DNA of 64,000 nt from Singulisphaera sp. GP187 (lineage in GTDB: Bacteria > Planctomycetota > Phycisphaerae > Phycisphaerales > SM1A02): the NCBI GenBank assembly GCA_945871915.1, contig CAMBXO010000003.1:1-64000 (forward strand), given 5' to 3'. Below, piece by piece: positions 1 through 8,980 of this stretch. Each line of letters starts with the position of its first letter. Positions within the stretch are counted from its first letter, which is position 1. Made by a program: the position numbers and the translations under genes. The notes beneath the pieces are model-generated. The model was not told where the DNA came from, searched no databases, and worked only from the letters and a program-made list of their open reading frames with translations.

Positions 1-26
1 GTTATTGGCCACGCGTGGCCAATAAC
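1..26. terminator. Perfect 26-bp palindrome, probable terminator of trxB
   Basis: Positions 1-13 are the exact reverse complement of 14-26 (half-site GTTATTGGCCACG), giving a 13-bp arm with no spacer. It starts 18 nt beyond the trxB stop codon, so in the minus-strand transcript it would form a hairpin just after the gene. The flank past position 1 is outside the window, so a U-tract cannot be checked. A protein-binding palindrome is the alternative. Confidence 0.5.
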
Positions 27-44
27 AACCCCCGTCCCTAGTTT

Positions 45-1022
45 TCAGTGCACGCCGCGAGCGGAGAGCCAGCGCTCGGCATCCAACGCTGCCTGACACC
101 CCATGCCTGCCGCTGTCACCGCCTGCCGATAGGTCGAGTCGGCAAGGTCGCCAGCCGCAAAAACGCCTTCAATGTTTGTCTTGCTGCTCCGCGTGCGAAG
201 CACGACATAACCCTTGTCATCAAGTTCAATCCCGGAACCCTTTAGAAATCCCGTCGCAGGCGAATGACCAATGGCAATAAAGAGTCCCGTCACTTCGAGC
301 GTCCTCACGACTCCACTCTTCAGGTTCTTGACCACAACCGACTCAAGCCGTTCCTTGCCCACCACATCATGCACCGAACTGTCCCACACCATTTCAACCT
401 TGGGATGCGTCAACACTCTCTCTTGCATTGTCTTACTTGCTCGCAGCGAGTCTCGACGATGAATCACATACACCTTGCTTGCAAATTTGGTCAGGTAACT
501 GGCCTCCTCCATCGCGGTATCACCACCACCCACCACAGCCAATGGTTGGTTTCGATACATGGGGAGCGCCCCGTCACACACCGCACATGCACTCACACCA
601 CCACCCGTCTGCGCCAAACGCAATTCATTGGGATGGCCGAGCCAATTCGCGGTCGCACCGGTACTCAACACCACACTCTGCGCCCGCACCGATCCACCAT
701 TGGAATCGCGAAGCGTAAACGGATGCTCTGAAAATTCGCACGAAACAATATCTGCATCCACTACGCGGGTGCCAAAGCGTTCCGCCTGCGCGCGAAACTT
801 CTCCATCAACTCCGGCCCGGTTACACCCTGTTGAAACCCCGGGTAATTCTCCACTTCACTTGTCAGCATCAGTTGCCCACCCGGAAGCACCGGCGCGGGA
901 TTCGAGGCAGGAACTCCGACATACACCACCGGATTCAAATTGGCGCGCGCCGCATAGATGGCAGCGGTCCAACCCGCAGGCCCGCTTCCAATGATGACCA
1001 TGCTTTCGATACCGCTCGCCAT
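45..1022 (-). CDS. trxB: Thioredoxin-disulfide reductase
   Basis: A cytoplasmic FAD flavoenzyme that uses NADPH to reduce thioredoxin. In 325-residue numbering the FAD-binding GSGPAG loop is at about 12-17, the redox-active CAVCDG disulfide at about 146-151, the NADPH-binding VVGGGDTA follows at about 165, then HRRDSLRAS, and the C-terminal FAD motif GVFAAGDLAD is near 290. Length and motif order match low-molecular-weight TrxB. An upstream in-frame GTG at 1052 would add ten residues and has GGGAGG just before it, but the ATG at 1022 puts the Rossmann strand at the usual distance from the N-terminus. It is downstream of, and probably co-transcribed with, the exported protein ending at 1074. 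The 26-bp palindrome follows the stop. Confidence 0.95.
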   Translation of the reverse strand: MASGIESMVIIGSGPAGWTAAIYAARANLNPVVYVGVPASNPAPVLPGGQLMLTSEVENYPGFQQGVTGPELMEKFRAQAERFGTRVVDADIVSCEFSEHPFTLRDSNGGSVRAQSVVLSTGATANWLGHPNELRLAQTGGGVSACAVCDGALPMYRNQPLAVVGGGDTAMEEASYLTKFASKVYVIHRRDSLRASKTMQERVLTHPKVEMVWDSSVHDVVGKERLESVVVKNLKSGVVRTLEVTGLFIAIGHSPATGFLKGSGIELDDKGYVVLRTRSSKTNIEGVFAAGDLADSTYRQAVTAAGMGCQAALDAERWLSARGVH

Positions 1023-1073
1023 ACAAGAAACTCCATGTTGGAAAGGCTGCACCAGCCTCCCAAGTTCTTCAGG

Positions 1074-2657
1074 TCACTTGATCAAACCAGCCCGCTGTGC
1101 CAATTGTCTTGGAGGCGGCCACATCACCACATCCCCCAATCCGTCTGGCGGATCATGCTTCGAAAAGTTTCCATCTTCATGATCACCACCAACCGACCAG
1201 AGCAGAGCTCCAGTCGCAATGACTTGCCCCCACTGCGTGTCAATGGCCTGAGGTTTCTCCCCAACATTTCGGTATTGAAAGGTGCCATAGAGTTTATTGA
1301 ATGGATCCATATTCAATTTCTGCATGGCATACAGCGGAAAAATCTGCGCAAGGTCTCGCGGCCACTGCTTTCCATTGTCTCCACGAAATGCACAGAGCCC
1401 CGCTGCATCCATCGACCCATCCAATTCCGCAATCACTTTCAGCCGAAGCGAGAACACTCGAGTCAGATCACTCAAGAGCAATCGCACCGCGGCATATCGC
1501 GCCGGATTTACAAGACTAAATTCACTCGGTTGCTCCACCAGTGGGTCGTAGAAACGCATGCGCCACCGCCGCCACCAATCGTCATAGACATTGCCAAGCC
1601 GTTCCCGTGTTGATTCCAGGCTGCCATGCATTTCGGCCGCTTTCCGCCAAAATGCAGCGGCACCAAAACGAGTCAAGGGAGTCGAGTCGCTCTGCATCGC
1701 ACCAAACGCACTCGCAAATTTCTCTGGATCACCTTGACCCGATGGTGTGAAGACTTCGCCGAGCGAAACTTCGGCCACCAGCCGATCGCCCTCAGGAAGT
1801 TCCAATCGTTTCAATCGTTCGTTGTCACCCGCCTTGAGAAACGGATACCCCTTCTTAGCGACATCTTGCAGCACTTGATGCGGAATCTTGTCCAAGTGAT
1901 CCGCCATAAACACTCGATGCGCCTCAAGTGAACTTGCCAGCAAAGACAGCGCCACAATTTGTTCGGAAGCCATGCGCTGCTCGGCCGCATTTCGCAACAT
2001 GCGTAATCCATCAAGGGCCACATCAAAGGCTTCCTGATACTTTCCAGAATCTCCCAGTGCCCGCATCTGCACAATGGCGAACGCTGCCAACCCACGCACG
2101 GCTTTCAAATATGGAAACGCCGCTTCACCCATGGCGGAACCGGGCAATGCCACCAGCCCCTTGGATTGATTGGCAGCACTCACCCCCACATCGCCATAGG
2201 CAACACCCAGGGCCAGCGCATTGCGAGCGTCCTTGAGCGCCTTGGCAAGATCTCCGTTCTGACTGGCCCATGTTTGCCACGCGGCCCAATCGGTCATGCC
2301 ACTCCAGATTTCTGCAGGCATGGGAACACTTCCGTCCCCTGGCATCGGCGTTGCCTTCACCCACGCCGGCCACAAGACTGTGCACCCGCGATTTTTGGAA
2401 TTGATGTTCTTCAACCACACATTCAACTGATTCAGCGGCGCATTGGAATTGGTCACTTCCACCACAGTGGCGACCGGCTCAACCGCAGCGGGCAGCGAGG
2501 CCTTGCCACTTTGCGTTGTCTTAGCGGGGGTCGAACCGCCGGTTGGCGCCGTCCCCGCGGGCGTTGAACTCGGTGGAGCTTTGCTCGGAGGCGCCCCAGC
2601 GACAGAGGACATGCATGAAAGAATGGCGACCAAAGTTGTTGTCTTCAGAATGATCAT
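1074..2657 (-). CDS. Exported protein of unknown function
   Basis: I do not recognise a family. The chosen ATG gives MIILKTTTLVAILSCMSSVA, a short signal peptide probably cut after VAGA at about residue 20. A type II cut at the Cys in AILSC is less likely because position -3 is not Leu. Next comes a P/T/S/K-rich linker to about residue 65, then a long, probably helical domain. The C-terminus (about 430-500) has a DPF...YR...WSVGGDHEDGN layout like the calcium-binding-style tail of type II pseudopilin-related planctomycete proteins; that similarity is weak. An alternative start at 2699 would put 14 non-hydrophobic residues before the signal peptide. It is divergent from purD and runs towards trxB. 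Confidence 0.75.
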   Translation of the reverse strand: MIILKTTTLVAILSCMSSVAGAPPSKAPPSSTPAGTAPTGGSTPAKTTQSGKASLPAAVEPVATVVEVTNSNAPLNQLNVWLKNINSKNRGCTVLWPAWVKATPMPGDGSVPMPAEIWSGMTDWAAWQTWASQNGDLAKALKDARNALALGVAYGDVGVSAANQSKGLVALPGSAMGEAAFPYLKAVRGLAAFAIVQMRALGDSGKYQEAFDVALDGLRMLRNAAEQRMASEQIVALSLLASSLEAHRVFMADHLDKIPHQVLQDVAKKGYPFLKAGDNERLKRLELPEGDRLVAEVSLGEVFTPSGQGDPEKFASAFGAMQSDSTPLTRFGAAAFWRKAAEMHGSLESTRERLGNVYDDWWRRWRMRFYDPLVEQPSEFSLVNPARYAAVRLLLSDLTRVFSLRLKVIAELDGSMDAAGLCAFRGDNGKQWPRDLAQIFPLYAMQKLNMDPFNKLYGTFQYRNVGEKPQAIDTQWGQVIATGALLWSVGGDHEDGNFSKHDPPDGLGDVVMWPPPRQLAQRAGLIK

Positions 2658-2764
2658 GTCGTTTCCGTAAGGAGAGAGGGCGGAGCATACCCCCGTCACG
2701 CATGGCTAGACTGCGTGACTTGTCAAAGGCCAAACTCATCGCGCACGAATCCATTCCAAATAAG

Positions 2765-4078
2765 GTGCATGTTCTGCTTGCGGGTTCCGGCGGCCGCGAA
2801 CATGCGCTGGCATGGAAACTTCGCCAGAGCCCTCGAATCGGAAATCTTTGGGTGGATCCCAGTGCGAATGCTGGCCTGCGGCAACTCGGAACTCCTTGCC
2901 CGCAGAGCCTTGAGCCACGGAATCGATTTCATCTTGAGCGGTTTCTTGAAAAGGAGTCCATTTCACTGGTGGTGATTGGACCTGAAACATTGCTTGAGCA
3001 AGGCATGGCGGATGCATTGGCCAAGCCGCCCCACCGGCTTGTCTTTGGTCCCACACGAGCGGCCGCACGACTTGAATGGGACAAGGCTTGGTGCAAGCAG
3101 ATCCTTCGATCCGCCAATGTTCCGACAGCCGACAGTCGCACCTTTACCAGTCAGCAACTTGATGCGGCAATTCACTATGTTCGCAGCCGAGCCGATCCGT
3201 TGGTGATCAAAGCAAGTGGCCTGCGAGCTGGCAAGGGAGTGGTGGTGTGCGACACTCCATTGCAAGCCGAACAAGCCGTTGTGAATGTGCTTCAGGGAAA
3301 GCACCTCGACTCTTCGGGCGAGTCTGTGGTGATTGAGGAGCGACTTCACGGACAGGAAATCAGTGTGCTTGCACTCGTGGATGGCCAGACCATTTGGATG
3401 CTCGATGCGTGTCAAGATCACAAACAGGTGGGCGAAGGAGATGTCGGACCCAACACTGGTGGAATGGGCGCGTATTGCCCAACTCCTTTGGCCACGGACG
3501 AAGTCATGCGCTTCGTCGAGCGAGAGGTCATGGTGCCGACTGTTGATGCCCTTCGACGCGAGGGCATTACGTTTCAGGGCGTTCTGTACGCGGGTCTTAT
3601 GCTGACGCATTCAGGACCCAAGGTGCTGGAATTCAATTGCCGCTTTGGTGATCCAGAAACTCAGGCCTTGATGGTTCGGTGGCAGGGAGATTTGCTTGAA
3701 GCACTTTGGCGAACCGCTGCGGGCACGCTTGATCAGGCGAATATTTCCTTTACCAGCGGAACCAGTTGTTGCGTCGCAGTTTGTGCCGAGGGCTATCCAG
3801 GCAAGCCCCGGATTGGAGATGTGATCGAGGGGCTGGAAGCCGTCGACCACCTGTCAACCCCCGAATGCCCCGTGGTCTGTTTTCATGGCGGAACTGCGAA
3901 GAATTCACAAGGACAATTGGTGACGTCAGGCGGTCGAGTGATCGGTGCCACCGCATGTGCCGCCACTCTGCAACAGGCTCGCGACCTTGCCACCCATGCG
4001 GCCCAAATGGTGCGATTTCATGGGGCTTTTCTGCGAAGGGACATTGGGAACCGCGTTCTGACTCGCCTCCAATCCTGA
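2765..4078 (+). CDS. purD: Phosphoribosylamine--glycine ligase (GAR synthetase)
   Basis: Catalyses ATP-dependent joining of glycine to 5-phosphoribosylamine, the second step of de novo purine synthesis. Clear family motifs: N-terminal GSGGREHALAWKL, ATP-grasp strand VIKASGLRAGKGVVV, the GPNTGGMGAYCPTP loop and the metal-binding EFNCRFGDPETQ. About 437 residues, the usual size. The start is uncertain: an in-frame ATG at 2702 adds 21 non-conserved residues, but the promoter-like GCTAGACT at 2705-2712 overlaps that codon, so transcription probably begins later. The GTG at 2765 begins exactly at the conserved first beta strand; a TTG at 2720 is a third option. No Shine-Dalgarno sequence precedes any of them. 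The only other purine gene in the window is the purN-like gene near 54 kb. Confidence 0.93.
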   Translation: MHVLLAGSGGREHALAWKLRQSPRIGNLWVDPSANAGLRQLGTPCPQSLEPRNRFHLERFLEKESISLVVIGPETLLEQGMADALAKPPHRLVFGPTRAAARLEWDKAWCKQILRSANVPTADSRTFTSQQLDAAIHYVRSRADPLVIKASGLRAGKGVVVCDTPLQAEQAVVNVLQGKHLDSSGESVVIEERLHGQEISVLALVDGQTIWMLDACQDHKQVGEGDVGPNTGGMGAYCPTPLATDEVMRFVEREVMVPTVDALRREGITFQGVLYAGLMLTHSGPKVLEFNCRFGDPETQALMVRWQGDLLEALWRTAAGTLDQANISFTSGTSCCVAVCAEGYPGKPRIGDVIEGLEAVDHLSTPECPVVCFHGGTAKNSQGQLVTSGGRVIGATACAATLQQARDLATHAAQMVRFHGAFLRRDIGNRVLTRLQS

Positions 4079-4200
4079 TTTCAAGGCAACCCGTTGAAAG
4101 GGGCTCTCGAATCTGTTTTCAGTCGAACGCTCCCTCAAGAAACCCATTCAAGAAACCCCTTGTGGTGTGTATGCTCGATCAATTCACTTTCCCCACACCT

Positions 4201-4210
4201 GACCCCCCCC
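4201..4210. repeat. Homopolymer C tract upstream of the subtilase gene
   Basis: Nine C residues in a row (4202-4210) lie about 20 nt before the subtilase ATG, where a ribosome binding site would be expected. Slippage in such a tract could alter leader or promoter spacing, but nothing else here shows phase variation. Confidence 0.4.
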
Positions 4211-4229
4211 ATTTAGCTCCACAACAACC

Positions 4230-7200
4230 ATGATTCGATTGATTCTTTCAAGTGTTCTTGCACTCCTGAACATTGGCCTTCTTCTTGGAGCTGGTCCAAC
4301 CGCACCCAAGGCGCCGAAGGGCTCAAACACCGCGATTTCGGGCGTTGTGAAACCCGGGAACAAAGCCGGCGTGGTCAAACCGAAAGCTTCGCTTCCAATC
4401 GTTGGGGACGCTGACGACGCAGGGGCAAACAACTTGGTGCTGCCGAGCCTGCCTCGCCTTGTGGACATCGATCCCAACGCGCCCATCGAACCTCGCCAGC
4501 CGCATGTCAAGCGAGCCATCACTGGCCCAAATTCAATCATGGCGTCCATTTCGCCAAATGTTCAGCGAACCGGTCGCGTGATCTTTAAGTTCCGCGACGA
4601 ACTGAAGGGTCGCACCGGTATGAAGTCAGGCCGGGAACTTTTCCGCCAGACCGCGGTTGGTATCGAGCCGCTTGCAGCCCGAATGGCGCTTGGCGATCGG
4701 CTCTCCAAGGGTGAACTTGAAATGGTGAACGATCTCACCGAAGTTCAATTGGTGCTCACCAATTTCAACGCAACAGTCAAGCAATTGGTGCAGATTCCAC
4801 CCGCTGAACTCGCCGCCATGGAGACCAAGGCTGAGTTGATTGGTCGCCGCAAGCAGGCCGACCTTGCTGGAATCTTGGCCGCAACACCCGCGAAGGGTCA
4901 GTCGTCCGAAGTGCTTGCTGAGGCTCTGAATAATTTGCCCGGCGTTGAGTACGCGATGATCGAAGTGATTCCGGAACCAACGCAAGACGCACAGTGCCAA
5001 CGAGATGTTGCGCTCCAAAGTGGAATTGCATCGGCCGGCAACGACTTAGTGAACGGGCTTGGTTGCTCGTCCTTTACGAATGCTGCAGGCGCCACCATGG
5101 ACTGCTTTTCTCCGCCGCCCATCTTTTTGCGTCCAGACAATACCCCGCTTGCGGCGCCGGCTGGTGTGATTCCTTGCCACGCCCCAAATCGTTGGGCTGG
5201 CTTTCAAAACGGGGTTGCAACGGCGTCAGGTTGCTCAACTGCGGCGCCTACCTATACACCACTCCCCAGTCCGTCTGTTGGCCTTGGAGCACCATTGACT
5301 TGGGACTGCACTCCCAATTGCAATTACGGTGGTGGCGGTGGTGGACAATGCATTGACCCTCCAACAAGCCAAGGTTGGCAATCAGTTCCAAACTGCCAAT
5401 ATGGTTGCCAAGACCGCACGTGTGCCGCGTTTGTTGAATCTCTTGGATTCACTCAGTGCACCACTGAGACGGATTTACGGGGTTGGGATGCCTTGTGCGC
5501 GACCATTGCCAACATTTACTGCGGTGGCCTGTACTCATCGAACGCAACCCCCTACAACTCGGAGGTTGCCACTGGTTTAGGAAGTGGGGTTGGAGGAACT
5601 GGCTTTATCCCTGACATGATGTCAGCCGTTTGTTGGCATACAAACTCAATCTCAGCGAATGCGGGCACAGCACTTGCCTATGGCTTTGGCTCAATCGCAC
5701 TCTCCACTGGAGATGTTTCGAGCTACGACCCTTGCTTTGTCATGCGTGGTCCCGCGCAACCGCCGGAGATTGATTCGGCTTTAGGGCTTGGAAGCTTTGT
5801 CACCAATGGCGTATTGGTTTACACCGATGTCGGCAACGGCACTGGAATTTCCCCTTGGGGTTTTGACGCCCCAGGCTCACAGATCGGCACGCCGACCGTG
5901 TACCCGATCAACAACGCTGGCGCAGCCCCCGCAACGTATCCGGCACTCGCGCCTGGCAGTGTGGCCTTTGTGAACGCCTATACCGTTCCATACGCTCTTT
6001 TCACCACGCCATTACCGATCAGCGCCACATTCCCTACCACGGCACCAGGCGTTACTTGCAACTTTACGGGTGCAGGTGCAGTTGGCGGAATCTGGATGTG
6101 GAACACGAACACCATGCTTTTAAGGAATGCGCAGTATGCCGTGTTCAATCAGTCACTCAAGGGGTTTCCATTCGCATTCTCGCATGACTGCCTCTCAGTG
6201 GACGATGTGGTGCCTGGTTGTTATCAAAGCGGATGTTGCGCCTATGTCTGCATTGCCGATCCGAGTTGTTGCATGGTGGGTTGGGATGCAAGTTGCGTCA
6301 GCGCGGCGAATTCCGAAATCGATAATCCAGCCGGCGCGCCAATCGACCCCGATACCAACCCAGAAACATTGCCTAGCCCTAATGCCTCCAGATTCAGCCT
6401 GTGTGGTGGGCAATCGCTCAGTACGACTTCCTTTCCAACGGCAATTGCATCTCCAACACCGCCCTTTGAAGCAACAGAACCAACCAACTTCCGGGTTCGG
6501 GGAATGCAGATCTGGAACTACGGAAGTCCTGTCGTCGCGAGTTGCAGTGAATACACCACCATTGTGAACGCAGAGTCGCCGCCACCGGGTCCAGGGCAGG
6601 TTCAGTTGTCAACTTTGACACCAGTCGGGGGAGCCAACCCGATTGATGAAACCATGGCATTCGTCAACACCGGATTTGGTGGGGGCGGAATTCCAGTAGA
6701 GGGAATGATCGAATTCATTACGGAATCTTTTCCATCGGTGAATCCGAATGTTCTTCGCGGAGCTGGGCGCACCATTGGCGTGATCGACAATTCTGCATTT
6801 ATTGATCATGAGTCAATCGTGGGAAGGGTCGCTGTTGAGCCGGGGCAGACCATCGTTGTTACGCCGCTTGGTTCGGACACTCAAATCGATCCTGATCACG
6901 GCACAGCAATCTTGAGCATTCTGATTGGGCAGCCGGTGGTCAACTCAGACTCGAGCATTGGCGGGATTTCGGGACTTGTGACACAAGCCGATACTCTGTT
7001 TCTTCCAGCCATAAGTGTTGAAGAGGGTGGCCGCATTGCGACCGCCATCGCACGCGCCGGTCAATTACTGATCTCGGGAGATGTTTTGTGCATTCCCTTG
7101 GGTCTAACAGGGAATTACAGTTCCAACAGTGCCGTCTGTTTAACGGCGATTCCATATATTTCTGATCAACTCAGCATCGTTCAAGGATTAGGGATTACCA

Positions 7201-8492
7201 CTGTCGTCTCAGCTGGCAACGGAGGATTTCAATCCACACTGACCAGCGGCGGAACCGACACGTTTTCTGTTGTCGTGGGAAGTTGTTGGCCAGGCAATCA
7301 GATTGCACTTCCAATTGGAGCGGCAGGATCACTCGCTTGCTCGCCACCAAACTATCCCGGTATTTCGTACTGCCGTTACCGAACAAGCAACTGGACTTCG
7401 TCCCAAGGCCCGGCCTTCGGTGGTTCATCACCTGGCATCGATGTGGCGGGATGGGGTACAGGCATGTGCACAGCCGGTGTTGGCACACTTTGGAGAGGCG
7501 ATAATGTTGCAAGCACTTCTTCGGATTACTCCAATCCGGCTCTGACGACCAATCGCCTCCGCACCTATCAGTCCTCGTTTAGTGGCACCAGCGCCGCCGC
7601 CGCCATGATCACTGGTCTGGTTTGCGCGATGCAAGGCACTGCAGAGAGCATTCTTGGAAGCGAAGTGAGTCCAAGCAGAATTCGCAACATCTTGGCCAAT
7701 AAAGAAAACCTCGATGGAACAACGGTGGTGCTCGACACCGTCACATTGCAATGCGGCGGAAATCCGGGTACGGCGTTACCCACGACCGTCAATGACAATG
7801 CGATCACGGTGAACAACGGCGATTTGGCCCCTTCGGGCGCTGGTTCCATTCACCAAGTTGGTGGATTTCCAATTGCGACTCGCTGCCTTGAAGAAGTTCT
7901 TGACACACAGTTCTATGAAGGTGGAATTCCGTTCACCACAACCGTCATTCGAGGCTTGGTGCGGGCCGGTAATTCGTTTAGCGCCGCGGTGTACGACAAT
8001 GGATTCCTACAGATTTCAGGAGCAACCACGTCTCGCGGGTCGACCGGTGCCGGGTACGGCGCACCGTTCCCGTACATGTTCAGTGGCCGCTGCGTGGATG
8101 TGCAGATACGGGCGACAACGCAGTTCACTGACCCTGATGATTTCACAGACATGGGGATCACGCTGTATGGAAAATCCAACAACGCCACAGCGACATCCGG
8201 CTCGGTGGGCAATCCGCTGGTGATGATCTACGCGTTTAACAATCAATCTCGCCGATGGGTTTATCTTGATGCAGACTTCCTGACCTCCATTAACCCAACA
8301 CTCGGTTCATCTTCGCTTGTTGGAACTCTTGGCGCGACTGGATATAGCCCGATGAATTTCTTGATCACTGAAGGCACCGAACAAGTCATGTATTTCAGAG
8401 TGATTACCTATGGCTTTGGCGTGAAGGGCAATTTCCAGGCGTGGTGGGATTGGTTTGACATCAATCCAAATGTCCTGAGTGGTCCCGGCTGA
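4230..8492 (+). CDS. Giant secreted S8 subtilisin-like serine protease
   Basis: A 1,420-residue exported protease. Residues 1-22 form a signal peptide (IRLILSSVLALLNIGLLLGA). Residues about 95-255 resemble a subtilase prodomain ending in LPGVEYAMIEV. A Cys-rich region (about 265-700) follows, with two related blocks: one near 390-431 containing WDALC, and one near 667-698 with CCAYVCIADPSCC and WDASC. The catalytic domain (about 845-1190) has the full triad: Asp853 in IGVIDNS, His890 in DHGTA, Ser1121 in SGTSAAAA, plus oxyanion Asn997 in VSAGNGG. A beta-rich C-terminal domain of about 230 residues ends the protein. It is monocistronic, with no visible Shine-Dalgarno sequence. It probably degrades extracellular or surface protein; the substrate is unknown. 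No PEP-CTERM tail is present. Confidence 0.88.
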   Translation: MIRLILSSVLALLNIGLLLGAGPTAPKAPKGSNTAISGVVKPGNKAGVVKPKASLPIVGDADDAGANNLVLPSLPRLVDIDPNAPIEPRQPHVKRAITGPNSIMASISPNVQRTGRVIFKFRDELKGRTGMKSGRELFRQTAVGIEPLAARMALGDRLSKGELEMVNDLTEVQLVLTNFNATVKQLVQIPPAELAAMETKAELIGRRKQADLAGILAATPAKGQSSEVLAEALNNLPGVEYAMIEVIPEPTQDAQCQRDVALQSGIASAGNDLVNGLGCSSFTNAAGATMDCFSPPPIFLRPDNTPLAAPAGVIPCHAPNRWAGFQNGVATASGCSTAAPTYTPLPSPSVGLGAPLTWDCTPNCNYGGGGGGQCIDPPTSQGWQSVPNCQYGCQDRTCAAFVESLGFTQCTTETDLRGWDALCATIANIYCGGLYSSNATPYNSEVATGLGSGVGGTGFIPDMMSAVCWHTNSISANAGTALAYGFGSIALSTGDVSSYDPCFVMRGPAQPPEIDSALGLGSFVTNGVLVYTDVGNGTGISPWGFDAPGSQIGTPTVYPINNAGAAPATYPALAPGSVAFVNAYTVPYALFTTPLPISATFPTTAPGVTCNFTGAGAVGGIWMWNTNTMLLRNAQYAVFNQSLKGFPFAFSHDCLSVDDVVPGCYQSGCCAYVCIADPSCCMVGWDASCVSAANSEIDNPAGAPIDPDTNPETLPSPNASRFSLCGGQSLSTTSFPTAIASPTPPFEATEPTNFRVRGMQIWNYGSPVVASCSEYTTIVNAESPPPGPGQVQLSTLTPVGGANPIDETMAFVNTGFGGGGIPVEGMIEFITESFPSVNPNVLRGAGRTIGVIDNSAFIDHESIVGRVAVEPGQTIVVTPLGSDTQIDPDHGTAILSILIGQPVVNSDSSIGGISGLVTQADTLFLPAISVEEGGRIATAIARAGQLLISGDVLCIPLGLTGNYSSNSAVCLTAIPYISDQLSIVQGLGITTVVSAGNGGFQSTLTSGGTDTFSVVVGSCWPGNQIALPIGAAGSLACSPPNYPGISYCRYRTSNWTSSQGPAFGGSSPGIDVAGWGTGMCTAGVGTLWRGDNVASTSSDYSNPALTTNRLRTYQSSFSGTSAAAAMITGLVCAMQGTAESILGSEVSPSRIRNILANKENLDGTTVVLDTVTLQCGGNPGTALPTTVNDNAITVNNGDLAPSGAGSIHQVGGFPIATRCLEEVLDTQFYEGGIPFTTTVIRGLVRAGNSFSAAVYDNGFLQISGATTSRGSTGAGYGAPFPYMFSGRCVDVQIRATTQFTDPDDFTDMGITLYGKSNNATATSGSVGNPLVMIYAFNNQSRRWVYLDADFLTSINPTLGSSSLVGTLGATGYSPMNFLITEGTEQVMYFRVITYGFGVKGNFQAWWDWFDINPNVLSGPG

Positions 8493-8566
8493 TTCAAAAA
8501 TCGCAACCGACGCGGGCTGGACTTGACACTCTCAACTTGGTGCTCTCAAGGATGACGCAACGACAA

Positions 8567-8777
8567 GGCGACTCGAAGCGATCCACGCGCTGCGAGCCTT
8601 ATCTGGTGTTGAGAGGAGAGGAGAGGACAGGGCGGGATTCGCTGCCGTAGGCCGTAGCCGCCAGTGGGCGAAGCCCACTCTGCGGTGGCTCTTGGCCACC
8701 GCAGCTGGACTCGATGCTCAGCACATGGCGACGCGAAGCGAGCCATGTGATGAGAGGAGAGGACAGGGCGGGATTCG
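8567..8777. repeat. Degenerate duplication of the tRNA-Ser 3' end and flank
   Basis: The 26-nt block 8616-8641 is repeated exactly at 8752-8777. It covers the last 17 nt of tRNA-Ser(GCU) plus 9 nt of its 3' flank. A second, imperfect pair (8567-8584 and 8727-8744, 16 of 18 identical) lies on the flank side of each copy, so the whole unit was probably duplicated and then diverged. Between the copies are three hairpins: 8663-8679 (7-bp stem, GAA loop), 8681-8703 (9-bp stem) and 8722-8749 (8-bp outer stem). No ORF fits in the interval. Confidence 0.8.
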
Positions 8778-8849
8778 AACCCGCGATACGCGTTTTGCGC
8801 GTATACCGGTTTAGCAAACCAGCGCCTTCGGCCACTCGGCCACCTGTCC
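8761..8849 (-). tRNA. tRNA-Ser(GCU), anticodon GCT
   Basis: Read on the minus strand, the acceptor arms GGACAGG and CCTGTCC pair fully. The anticodon stem CTGGT/ACCGG encloses loop TTGCTAA with anticodon GCT (codons AGC/AGU). A long variable arm with stem TACGCG/CGCGTA marks a class II tRNA, and the T arm GCGGGTTCGAATCCCGC is canonical. CCA is not encoded. The base after the acceptor stem is T (U73) instead of the G73 usual for bacterial tRNA-Ser. Confidence 0.97.
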
Positions 8850-8964
8850 AAGGTCACTTCCGCGAAGGGGGCGAGCAGTGTAGCGAACGACACGCCATGT
8901 GGCGGGCCACCACCCACTCGTAGGAAGAAAAAGAATCTCTCGCTCCAACCAACTGTGCTGCCGC

Positions 8965-8970
8965 TACCCT
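8965..8970 (+). promoter_or_regulatory. -10-like element of dedA
   Basis: GC-TACCCT ends 10 nt before the ATG at 8981, one of the recurring TAnnnT boxes that imply a very short or absent 5' leader. Confidence 0.4.
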
Positions 8971-8980
8971 TCTTCGCTGC

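Noticed and set aside
831-1613. A 260-codon plus-strand frame opposite trxB and the exported protein
   Set aside because: It straddles the junction of two minus-strand genes and has His/Arg-rich, motif-free sequence.
4134-4158. Two TCAAGAAACCC copies upstream of the subtilase gene
   Set aside because: Only two 11-nt copies with a 3-nt gap; too short to call a regulatory repeat without other support.
8493-8980. Integrated mobile element at the tRNA-Ser gene
   Set aside because: The duplicated ends enclose only about 110 nt with no integrase or transposase gene, so at most a scar or non-coding element can be claimed.
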